This document shows positions 46,976-55,745 of a DNA stretch of 64,000 nt, piece by piece (position 1 is the stretch's first letter; each line of letters opens with the position of its first letter). The notes below the pieces were generated by a model. That model was not told the origin of the DNA and did no database searches. It saw only the letters and a program-made list of their open reading frames with translations. Origin of the DNA: Zygnema cylindricum (Eukaryota; Streptophyta; Zygnematophyceae; Zygnematales; Zygnemataceae). Made by a program: the position numbers and the translations under genes. The stretch is from contig JBBHKE010000549.1 in NCBI GenBank assembly GCA_037447655.1, positions 195,010 to 259,009 on the forward strand, written 5' to 3'.

Positions 46976-48016
46976 TGAAACTCTGAGACCTCCATAAGTC
47001 CTCAGAGTAGACAGCTTCCAAGAAGCCTCTAGGATAATTCTGACCCCTTTGTGTTCCAGCAAAAATAACTGCCACCCTGGCAGACAAATACCCTGACCAA
47101 CTGCACCCCTGTGAAGACAAGACTCCCCTGAGTCGGTAGCAAAAAGAATCTCTGAATTTGCTCCCCTGAGCAGTAAGTTATGGAGGGTCAAAGTTGACCT
47201 TTTGTACAGAAGCTCTCTGGGAGAGAGGGTCCTATCTTCTAATTTTTCTAAGTCCTATCTCTCTCACAGACTCTATCTACTGATGTACGGAACCAATCAG
47301 AATTGAGTTCCGTACGTAAAAGTACAGCCGCCGGTGTACTTTATGTACGGACATTGTACGACATGGCCAAAATGTCGACACATGTCAAATCCGGATTCGG
47401 TGCCGTAATCTCCGGAGATTCCACAATCCAACGGAATTTCGCCACGCGTCATCCGATGTGGCGATGGCCACAAACCGCCGAAATCTTCCTCCGCGATCTC
47501 GGCGCTAATCCCGGCCGTCCGATTAAATTCAGATTTAATCGTGGCCGTAATAAATACATGCGCGGTATTTATTTCACTTCCGAAACAAATGCGCGGTATT
47601 GATTCGTAATCCGTATCGTTATCCGTACCGGATCTATGTATCCCGTAATCCGTAACAGTTAAATGAATTTATCGTACGTGTACACATTTAAATAATTATC
47701 GAACTATATAGTACCTAACACTAATCCTAGACTTAACGGCTAAGGCTACCGGCTACTTCCCATCTGCCGGCCGGTAGCTACAGTGATCAAATCCCGCCGC
47801 CGGCACATATCTTTTAGATAAATAAATAAACCCTAGAATAAAATTCCCGTAAACCTTAGGATAGCCAAGGTAGCCATGGCTCTAGCTTCCTCTCCAATGT
47901 CTCAGTGACTGCGACAAGTTTGAGAGTTGGAGAGAGAAGTTAGAGGTAGACTGCCTCGGCTTCTTTCTATTTCTATTTAGACCTAGAAAATACTAATAAA
48001 TCCATTAGTTTCTACA
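46976..48016 (-). repeat. 3' LTR of R2
   Basis: TGAAACTCTGAGACC to TTAGTTTCTACA on the plus strand. On the minus strand its final 20 nt are ATGGAGGTCTCAGAGTTTCA, the same start codon used for gag at the 5' end. Confidence 0.97.
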
Positions 48017-48032
48017 CTCCCCTTATTTTCTA
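48017..48032 (-). other. R2 polypurine tract
   Basis: Minus strand TAGAAAATAAGGGGAG immediately before the LTR start TGTAGAAAC; overlaps the gag-pol stop. Confidence 0.85.
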
Positions 48033-51000
48033 GTCAATCTTTAATTTCAGACCACACTTCTCCCTGCAAAAAATTAGCTTAGGGGAAGGCACAGGTTTGG
48101 TCATCATATCTGCTACCATCTCACTATCTGGTCTGTACTCTAAACTGATTATTTTGTTTTCTACTTTCTCTCTAACAAAGCTGAGTCTGATGTCCATGTG
48201 TTTGGCTTTAAAATGGTGTTTAGGATTAGCAGAAATAGCGATTGCTGCCTGATTATCACAAAATATTTTCTGCACACCACTCTTAAGGTGACCAAGCTCA
48301 CCAAGCAAAGACTTGACCCACATCAATTCTTTTACAGCAGAGCAAGAGGCCATATACTCAGCCTCCATGGTGGACTGAGCAATAACCTTTTGCTGTTTGC
48401 TACTCCAACAGCAAGCCCCATCACCCACATATAATACATATCCAGAAGTACATCTCCTCATCGGAGCATCACCATAACTGGCATCACTCCAAGTAGTGAT
48501 GTCAGTATTCTCCCCACCCAAATGCAACCATAGATCTCTAGTTCCTACCAAATATCTAAGGACTCTCTTAGCTGCCTCCCAGTCCTTCTTAGTGGGAGCA
48601 TTTAGACTTCTACTCAGCACTCCTACAGCTGCAGCTAAATCCGGCCGGGTACAATTCATAAAATATATTAGACTTCCCACTACTTGCCTGTAAGGAATAG
48701 TCTGCATGAACTTCTGTTCATCAGGAGATAATTCCTCGTCTAAGACTATGACTCCTTCTTCCTCACTCCCCTCACTTCCCTTCTTCAACTCCATTGGAGT
48801 TGTACAACTATTAGCTTTATCCATTTGAAATTTTTCAAGCATGTTCCCTATTGCTTCCTTTTGAGTCAGTTTTATAATTTTCCTTTTCCGGTCTCTCTCT
48901 ACTTGAATTCCCAAAATATATCTTGCTTCTCCCATATCCTTCATTTCAAATCTCCCCTTAAGATCGGTTTTCAGTTTGTTAATTTTTTCCATTGATTTAC
49001 TTAATACAAGCAAATCATCAACATAAATTGCAATAAATATCAAACCTTCCTCATCTTCAAAAACATAGATTGAGTGATCTGAGCTGATCCGAATATATCC
49101 CAGACCGGTAAGAAACTCATCAAGCTTCTTATTCCATTGTCGAGGTGCCTGTTTCAAACCATAAAGAGATTTAATCAGCCGGCATACCTTACTCTCCTCT
49201 CCTTCCTCCACAAAACCTTCGGGTTGTCGCATGAAGATCTCCTCTTCCAATTCTCCATGCAGAAAGGCTGTCTTGATGTCCATCTGATGCACTTCCATGT
49301 CTTCCGCCGCTGCTAAACTGAGAAGTATGCGGACGGAGGGAAATCTGACCACCGGGGCAAAGGTTTCCTCGTAGTCAATTCCTTCCTTTTGTGTAAATCC
49401 CTTTGCCACTAATCTGGCCTTGTAGCGTTCGATTGTGTTATCTGGGTTCAGTTTTAATTTGAAGACCCACTTACAACCGATTGGTTTTCGGTTAGGTGGA
49501 CAGTCCACCAGCTCCCAAGTATCGGCTGCCATGATTGAAGCCATCTCCTCATTGATGGCTGTCTTCCACCGGTTTCTTTCTGGACAAGTCATCGCCTCTC
49601 TATAAGATTGAGGTTCATCTTGATGAGATAGTTTAGTTACCTTGTTATTAACCTGTTTTTCTTGCAGTCTTTTGCTACTTCTCCTCCCCCCCTCAAAATC
49701 TGATGCCGGAATAGATGGTTCTCGTGGATTCTTTCGAACAAACTCAGCTTCTCCCCTATCCCTTGATTCCGAATCAATTTCCACCACGTCTTCCGCTTCG
49801 AGTAGAGTTGTCACTGGAGTTTCCACAGCCGAGTCCTTTTCGGTCTGATTTGTTCCTGCAAGAATGTCATCTTCTCTAAAACCTGGATAGTTAGGAAGCT
49901 CAAAGTCATCGGAATTTTCTGACTCAAATCTGATTTTTACTGACTTTGTATATTTGAAGGGATCCACAGACTTTCCTTCATCCATAACTACTAGATGTTT
50001 TACTAAGATTATATCTTCCCCTTTTAAGTCATAAACTCTATATCCTTTAACATCTTCATCATATCCTAATAAGTATCCCGGTTTTCCTTTAGGATCTAGC
50101 TTCCAATTGGACCGATCAGTATCTAGACTGAATACTTGACTGCCGAAAACCTTTAAGTGAGATATGTCTGGTTTCCGGCCTGTCCATCTCTCATAAGGTG
50201 TTTGATCTTTTATAGCTGAAGTAAGAACTCTATTCTTGAGGTAATTAGCACAGTTCATTGCTTCTGCCCAAAACCTTTTTCCTATCTTTTTATCTGACAA
50301 CATACTTCTAGCACTATCACTTAGTGTTCTATTTAACCTTTCAGCTACCCCATTCTGTTCCGGATTTTCTGGAACTGTCTTTTGGTGTTGAACCCCATCT
50401 TCCCTCAGAAAATCCTCAAACTGGTTAGAAGTATACTCTCCACCATTGTCACTCCTTACTCTCTTGATTGGAGTTTCATGGAGTTTTTCGCTCCATGCTT
50501 TATATTGTCTAAAACAATCCTCAGCTTCGGACTTGTTTTTCAAAAAATATACCCGGGAATACCGAGACCAATCATCAGTTATAGTCATCATAAATCTCTT
50601 CCCCCCCGGTGAGGGCACTCTAGCCGGTCCCCAAATATCTGTGTGTACTAGATCTAGAAGTTTTTCTCCCTTATAGGTGGCTGTTTTAGGAAAGGGTAAT
50701 CTGTGTGCTTTACCTTGAGCACATCCACTACAATCACTTATATCATCACTCTCACTGAACTGAATCCCATCCACCACTCCCATCTTTTTCATCTCTCTTA
50801 ACTTATCTAGATTCACATGCCCAAGCCTCTTATGCCACATCATAATATCATGAACACCAGCATAGTAAAGTTTCTTCTTTTCATTACTTAATATCAGCCT
50901 AAACATCCCATGGCTACCTTTCTCAGCAATGAAATAGACATCATCCTCAAAACTAGCAGTAAAGACTCCTTCCCTAGTGCTAGTAAAAAAACCCTTATCA

Positions 51001-52388
51001 TCTAATACTGATGTAGAGATAAGATTTTTGTTCAGCTCCGGAATAAACAATACATCGGAGAATGTTAATATGGATGTCTTTCCTTTTACTAACACTTTTA
51101 GATCTACCGATCCTACAAGAGTAGTGGTGACTATCCTCCCATCCCCGTACTCTATCTCTACGGTGGGAATCTTTCTTATCTTAGTGAACAGGTGTCTATC
51201 CTTACACATGTGCATGGAGGCACCTGAATCTACAATCCAGCCTGCTTCACCTTTCAATCCACCGTAAGCACATTTCTGCCTCCGTGGAATTTCGACCTCA
51301 TTTTTCGCCTCCAACTCCTCATCCAAAAGGAGCTCATCGTCCTCGTCCTCGGATTCAGCCTCAAGTACCTGTGTGACAAGGGCCTTTTTCTTTCCTCTCG
51401 GGGTACCACCGGTCTGCCCCTCCTTTAACCGAAGCACGGTTAGCTTTGTGCACTCTGCCATATAGTGCCCCGGTTTCTTACAAAAATGACATAGACCTTT
51501 GGGAGCCCTTGGTTCGAACTCATCTGCTTGTTTTTTCTGCTCCCTACCCCCATAGTTTCCGACCGGTTTTCGGGAATCCCTGTTCCTCCAATCAGTCGTT
51601 GTTGCCAAGGCTTGGCCACTCTTTCCTCCCCTTCGGATCTCAATTGTATTTTCTTGAACGAGGATCATCCCTACCACTGAGTTCCATATCCACCTTGAGT
51701 CAGGCAAGTCCTGCACACGGTAAACTATGTTCACGAACTCATCAGGTAACTTCATCAGTAAACAGTTAACCTTTTCTTTTTCACTAAAGGCTTTTCCCGC
51801 ACTCTCTAGCTCCATGAAGAGTGTAGCAAGCTCATTGCAAAAATCCAACATATTTCCCCCTTTGTATACATACTCCTTAACTTTCTGATCAGCCAACTGT
51901 TGTTGCTGAATCGTACCACTTCGGTACATCTCTATGAGAGCCATCCAAAGATCGGATGCCCTTTCTACCTGCAAATGAGGACATGCAAGTCCTTGAGTGA
52001 GATGGCGTAGGATGAAGTGCTTTGCCGCCATATTGTTGAAGTCCCAGGTTTCAGTATCATTCTCCTCATTCCTCGGAATAGGTGACATGAATGTGGAACC
52101 AGTTGCTATTGGTGTGGTCGTCTCCTTCTCCTTTCCTTTGTCCACCACCTCTCCTTCCTTTGTTTCCTCCGTTGAAGGTGGGTCCTCTTTCCTGGTGAAT
52201 CTGGTTCCTCCAAACCCTGGAGGAATTCCAAGACTTGATGGACGCCCCAACCGTCCACTCACTATCCCCCAAAACCTTTTTTCGCATAGAGCTCCTATCA
52301 TCATACTTTCCCAGTATATGAAGCCAGTTCCATTAAAGATTGGTACCCTAGAGTGTGGGCCCATAACCTGAAACTCTGAGACCTCCAT
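48030..52388 (-). CDS. R2 gag-pol polyprotein, 1452 aa, intact
   Basis: Complete copia polyprotein in one frame, with gag and pol not separated by a stop or frameshift. Residues: gag 1-300 with UBN2-type segment (CNELATLFMELES, about 183-196); CCHC knuckle C300-C303-H308-C313; acidic linker 345-365; protease D387-S-G; HHCC H519-H524-C553-C556; integrase D584, D647, E683 (D,D-35-E); integrase C-terminus to about 815; RT about 955-1200 with QMDIKTAFLHG (D1037) and YVDD 1122-1125; RNase H from about 1300 (WSDASYGDAPMRR, STMEAEYMASCSAVKEL, CDNQAAIAISANP). All catalytic residues are present. The start ATG (52386-52388) lies inside the 5' LTR, and codons 7-12 are encoded by the PBS. It is the first in-frame Met and upstream frame sequence is LTR, which supports this start. 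Confidence 0.97.
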   Translation of the reverse strand: MEVSEFQVMGPHSRVPIFNGTGFIYWESMMIGALCEKRFWGIVSGRLGRPSSLGIPPGFGGTRFTRKEDPPSTEETKEGEVVDKGKEKETTTPIATGSTFMSPIPRNEENDTETWDFNNMAAKHFILRHLTQGLACPHLQVERASDLWMALIEMYRSGTIQQQQLADQKVKEYVYKGGNMLDFCNELATLFMELESAGKAFSEKEKVNCLLMKLPDEFVNIVYRVQDLPDSRWIWNSVVGMILVQENTIEIRRGGKSGQALATTTDWRNRDSRKPVGNYGGREQKKQADEFEPRAPKGLCHFCKKPGHYMAECTKLTVLRLKEGQTGGTPRGKKKALVTQVLEAESEDEDDELLLDEELEAKNEVEIPRRQKCAYGGLKGEAGWIVDSGASMHMCKDRHLFTKIRKIPTVEIEYGDGRIVTTTLVGSVDLKVLVKGKTSILTFSDVLFIPELNKNLISTSVLDDKGFFTSTREGVFTASFEDDVYFIAEKGSHGMFRLILSNEKKKLYYAGVHDIMMWHKRLGHVNLDKLREMKKMGVVDGIQFSESDDISDCSGCAQGKAHRLPFPKTATYKGEKLLDLVHTDIWGPARVPSPGGKRFMMTITDDWSRYSRVYFLKNKSEAEDCFRQYKAWSEKLHETPIKRVRSDNGGEYTSNQFEDFLREDGVQHQKTVPENPEQNGVAERLNRTLSDSARSMLSDKKIGKRFWAEAMNCANYLKNRVLTSAIKDQTPYERWTGRKPDISHLKVFGSQVFSLDTDRSNWKLDPKGKPGYLLGYDEDVKGYRVYDLKGEDIILVKHLVVMDEGKSVDPFKYTKSVKIRFESENSDDFELPNYPGFREDDILAGTNQTEKDSAVETPVTTLLEAEDVVEIDSESRDRGEAEFVRKNPREPSIPASDFEGGRRSSKRLQEKQVNNKVTKLSHQDEPQSYREAMTCPERNRWKTAINEEMASIMAADTWELVDCPPNRKPIGCKWVFKLKLNPDNTIERYKARLVAKGFTQKEGIDYEETFAPVVRFPSVRILLSLAAAEDMEVHQMDIKTAFLHGELEEEIFMRQPEGFVEEGEESKVCRLIKSLYGLKQAPRQWNKKLDEFLTGLGYIRISSDHSIYVFEDEEGLIFIAIYVDDLLVLSKSMEKINKLKTDLKGRFEMKDMGEARYILGIQVERDRKRKIIKLTQKEAIGNMLEKFQMDKANSCTTPMELKKGSEGSEEEGVIVLDEELSPDEQKFMQTIPYRQVVGSLIYFMNCTRPDLAAAVGVLSRSLNAPTKKDWEAAKRVLRYLVGTRDLWLHLGGENTDITTWSDASYGDAPMRRCTSGYVLYVGDGACCWSSKQQKVIAQSTMEAEYMASCSAVKELMWVKSLLGELGHLKSGVQKIFCDNQAAIAISANPKHHFKAKHMDIRLSFVREKVENKIISLEYRPDSEMVADMMTKPVPSPKLIFCREKCGLKLKID
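52353..52368 (-). other. R2 PBS, complementary to tRNA-iMet anticodon arm
   Basis: Minus strand GGTTATGGGCCCACAC directly follows the LTR end GTTTCA. The first 14 nt are the exact complement of the plant initiator tRNA-Met anticodon stem-loop (around CCCATAA), as I recall that tRNA. This implies priming by an internal tRNA half, as in Drosophila copia, rather than by the tRNA 3' end. It is translated as V-M-G-P-H in gag. Confidence 0.85.
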
Positions 52389-53409
52389 AAGTCCTCAGAG
52401 TAGACAGCTTCCAAGAAGCCTCTAGGATAATTCTGACCCCTTTGTGTTCCAGCAAAAATAACTGCCACCCTGGCAGACAAATACCCTGACCAACTGCACC
52501 CCTGTGAAGACAAGACTCCCCTGAGTCGGTAGCAAAAAGAATCTCTAAATTTGCTCCCCTGAGCAGTAAGTTATGGAGGGTCAAAGTTGACCTTTTGTAC
52601 AGAAGCTCTCTGGGAGAGAGGGTCCTATCTTCTAATTTTTCTAAGTCCTATCTCTCTCACAGACTCTATCTACTGATGTACGGAACCAATCAGAATTGAG
52701 TTCCGTACGTAAAAGTACAGCCGCCGGTGTACTTTATGTACGGACATTGTACGACATGGCCAAAATGTCGACACATGTCAAATCCGGATTCGGTGCCGTA
52801 ATCTCCGGAGATTCCACAATCCAACGGAATTTCGCCACGCGTCATCCGATGTGGCGATGGCCACAAACCGCCGAAATCTTCCTCCGCGATCTCGGCGCTA
52901 ATCCCGGCCGTCCGATTAAATTCAGATTTAATCGTGGCCGTAATAAATACATGCGCGGTATTTATTTCACTTCCGAAACAAATGCGCGGTATTGATTCGT
53001 AATCCGTATCGTTATCCGTACCGGATCTATGTATCCCGTAATCCGTAACAGTTAAATGAATTTATCGTACGTGTACACATTTAAATAATTATCGAACTAT
53101 ATAGTACCTAACACTAATCCTAGACTTAACGGCTAAGGCTACCGGCTACTTCCCATCTGCCGGCCGGTAGGTACAGTGATCAAATCCCGCCGCCGGCACA
53201 TATCTTTTAGATAAATAAATAAACCCTAGAATAAAATTCCCGTAAACCTTAGGATAGCCAAGGTAGCCATGGCTCTAGCTTCCTCTCCAATGTCTCAGTG
53301 ACTGCGACAAGTTTGAGAGTTGGAGAGAGAAGTTAGAGGTAGACTGCCTCGGCTTCTTTCTATTTCTATTTAGACCTAGAAAATACTAATAAATCCATTA
53401 GTTTCTACA
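52369..53409 (-). repeat. 5' LTR of R2 (contains gag ATG)
   Basis: 1041 bp. The transcript leader must lie in the minus-strand 3' part of this LTR. The 20 nt at 52369-52388 are both LTR and coding sequence. Confidence 0.97.
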
Positions 53410-54016
53410 TTCCGGATGATGAAAGTACAGTTTTGTTTGGGGATCAAGTTTACACGTGGTGGTTCATCTTCGGTGATGAAAAAATGCACGGACGGCATAC
53501 GGAGTCTGCCGTAATTTTTGGAAGAGGAATATTGACTGCGGCGTCATTTCAACGGGCAAACTTTGACCGCGTACTATTTCATTTTAGCAGCTGTTAGTTT
53601 TAAGTTGTTGTAAATATTTGTGTACGGTTCACGGCGAGGTTTTGTTTTGAGAAGGTATAGTGTACCGGTCAACCAACGATGTAGACGAGCTGCATGTTCA
53701 CTAGTATATCTTGGACTTATAATTTTTTGGAGTTAGGAATTCCTTGTATTCAAAAATTGCGAAGGAATTTTTTTTGGGTGTCTTTGAATTTCAAGTTCAT
53801 TGTGATCTTTAAAAAAAACCTTATGAAATTATGCATGTGATATTTTTGTTGTATAGTTATATTGTGGCAAATTTGTTGACCTAGGGTGTTTCTGGTTTGC
53901 TTGGGGGTTCATTGTGAAGTTGAACTTTTGTGGGTTTTATGTGAGAGTTTCCTCTTTGTGTATTAATTATTATGGCAACTGTCGTGCTTCTTCTTCTTCT
54001 TCTTCTTCTTCTACAA
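53410..54016 (+). repeat. 3' LTR (subfamily E), right part
   Basis: Resumes the LTR interrupted at 46975. It contains GTGTACGGTTCACGG and other segments shared with plus-strand family 1 LTRs. It ends after ATGGCAACTGTCGTG and a (CTT)n run at 53988-54012, where Sat2 begins; the exact end is uncertain. Confidence 0.7.
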
Positions 54017-54207
54017 AAAAGGGTAAAATAAACTCCGAACCATGTTTGTATTACAACTTTGTGTTTGCGCTACCAACAATATTGGTAACAAACACTTTAT
54101 ATTCTTAGCGCTCACAAAAATAGTTCAAATGAATTCTCAACCATGTTTATAACTCAAAGTTGTGTTTGCGCTGACATTAAATTCTTATGAAAAACAATGT
54201 TTATTAT
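54017..54207. repeat. Sat2 satellite, block 2
   Basis: About two monomers (AACTCCGAACCATGTTTGTA, TTTGTGTTTGCGCTACC, TTAGCGCTCACAAAAATAG). Ends GTTTATTAT directly before an LTR start. Confidence 0.85.
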
Positions 54208-54555
54208 TGTTGTTCTACAACCACTATTGCATGAGGAGAACCAACAATAGTAGTGGGAGTAGACATGAAAAACAACAGAAGTTATTAGTCACCAAATCAA
54301 CAGCCAACTTTTAGCTAACACAAAATGTAATTTAAAAAGTCAATTTGCCCCAAATTCACCACAATAATACACAACACAATAAACTAACAATTCTCAAAAT
54401 TGCAGCCCAAATGAGCTACTAAACCATAAGATATAATGTGTGGAAGTTTCCCAAAAAATGCCCTTAGATTATCATAATTCCAAAACAGGATACTTAAAAT
54501 TTGTCTAAGTCCTAAATTATATGCTTACAGTGAGTATCTACTGAGTTTTATCCAA
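54208..54555 (-). repeat. Truncated subfamily D LTR
   Basis: Starts TGTTGTTCTACAACCAC with the minus-strand gag start segment (ATG at about 54267) and matches the left third of the LTR at 35862. It stops at about 54555, where a family 2 pol fragment begins. Confidence 0.8.
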
Positions 54556-54894
54556 TCAGATGTTTGTTGTCCAAATGCACATGTCCTAACCGCTTATTCC
54601 ATATCATTATCTCCGGAACACCAACATAGAAAGCATTCTTTTTTTCGTTATTCAAGTTAAGCCTAAATATTCCTTGGCTACTTTTTTCGCGGTAAAATAG
54701 GTCTCATGATCATATTTTGCTGTGAAAGTTCCCTTTCTAGTATTTTTCTCAAAATATTTATCATCCAAGACTGAGATAGAAATACGATTCTTGCTTAACT
54801 GAGGTATATAGAGAACAACTGAGAAAGTCACTATGGATGTCTAACCCTCCACTAGTACCTTTAGATCTACCGATCTAACTAGATCTGTAGTTAC
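54556..54894 (-). pseudogene. Old family 2 element (2c), pre-integrase fragment
   Basis: The minus strand encodes T-D-L-V-R-S-V-D-L-K-V-L-V-E-G through S-V-L-D-D-K-Y to KRLGHVHLDN, equivalent to residues about 421-530 of R2, with stops. It is the continuation of the fragment at 59059-60304. The coding sequence is exactly contiguous across the insertion 54895-59058 once one copy of GTTAC is removed. Confidence 0.88.
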
Positions 54895-55745
54895 TATTGT
54901 TCTACAACCACCGGTGCAGGTGGAGGAGCAGCAGTAGTAGTAGAAGTAGACATGATACACTTTCGGAAGCTATCAAGAGTCCTACCAAACAGCTGTTTAC
55001 AAGTGCTCACCAAATCTTATACAAGCATCCAAACTTCACAAATCTCTATCAAAATATAGAGCAGCATAAACACTGACAACTCCCAAAGTTTCAGTACAAT
55101 TGACCTAACAACACTCAAGATATAATACTTAGTAGTTTCCCAAAAATTGTATGCAGTTTTACTACTTGACAGTCTGGATACATAAAATGCTCTAAGTCCT
55201 AAGTCTTATACTCTCGGTGTTCCATCGCCGATACAAGGGCACTTGAGAGGTACATCCAAAATCAACCCACCTACTGAGATCTACGTGTTCCTAATCCTGC
55301 TAACCCAATCTATCATCTCATAGTCAATATTACTCATAATCTATATTAAGTGATTGTACAAATACTTGTCGGCTAAGTCACTTGTGATACTCTTATGAAT
55401 CTCGTCTGTTGAATTGATTCGTATTAATCGCAACTGCGTTGTCACGTAACGAATCATATCCAAGATAACAGCAGTTGCGTTGTCGATACGGATCATATCC
55501 TAAGTAAACGCAGTTGCGTTGTCCTGTCTATGTCACAGCTTCACTGGTGCGCTGCTCTGTCTGCATAGCAGCTTCGCTACTGCGCTGCTCTGTCTGCATA
55601 GCAGCTGCGCTGCTGCGCTGTCCCTTCTGCGTCGCAGTTGCGTTGTCCTGTACTGCACTAAAGTGATGACGCATGTTCTTGTGAAACTTACACTACAAAT
55701 TACTACCTTCCTACCGTCCTACTAATTAGCTTTCCAAAAACAACA
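54895..55745 (-). repeat. 3' LTR of a 5'-truncated family 1 copy
   Basis: 851 bp. The left terminus reads TATTGTTC where TGTTGTTC is expected, one transition; the right end is AAAACAACA. It abuts the target duplication copy GTTAC at 54890-54894. The gag-start segment (ATG at about 54953) lies at the left. The U3 side has repeated CTGTCTGCATAGCAGC and CAGCTGCG units (about 55530-55650). Confidence 0.87.

Larger units (their letters stand above)
46976..53409 (-). mobile_element. R2: complete, young Ty1/copia retrotransposon (family 2)
   Basis: 6434 bp on the minus strand with every expected part: 1041-bp LTRs (46976-48016, 52369-53409), PBS, one uninterrupted gag-pol ORF, polypurine tract, and a perfect target duplication TTCCG (46971-46975, 53410-53414). 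The two LTRs are nearly identical; I noticed only isolated differences (at about 47156 against 52549, and 47770 against 53169). The insertion is therefore recent, and the copy is a candidate autonomous, possibly active element. It sits inside an older family 1 LTR. Confidence 0.97.
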
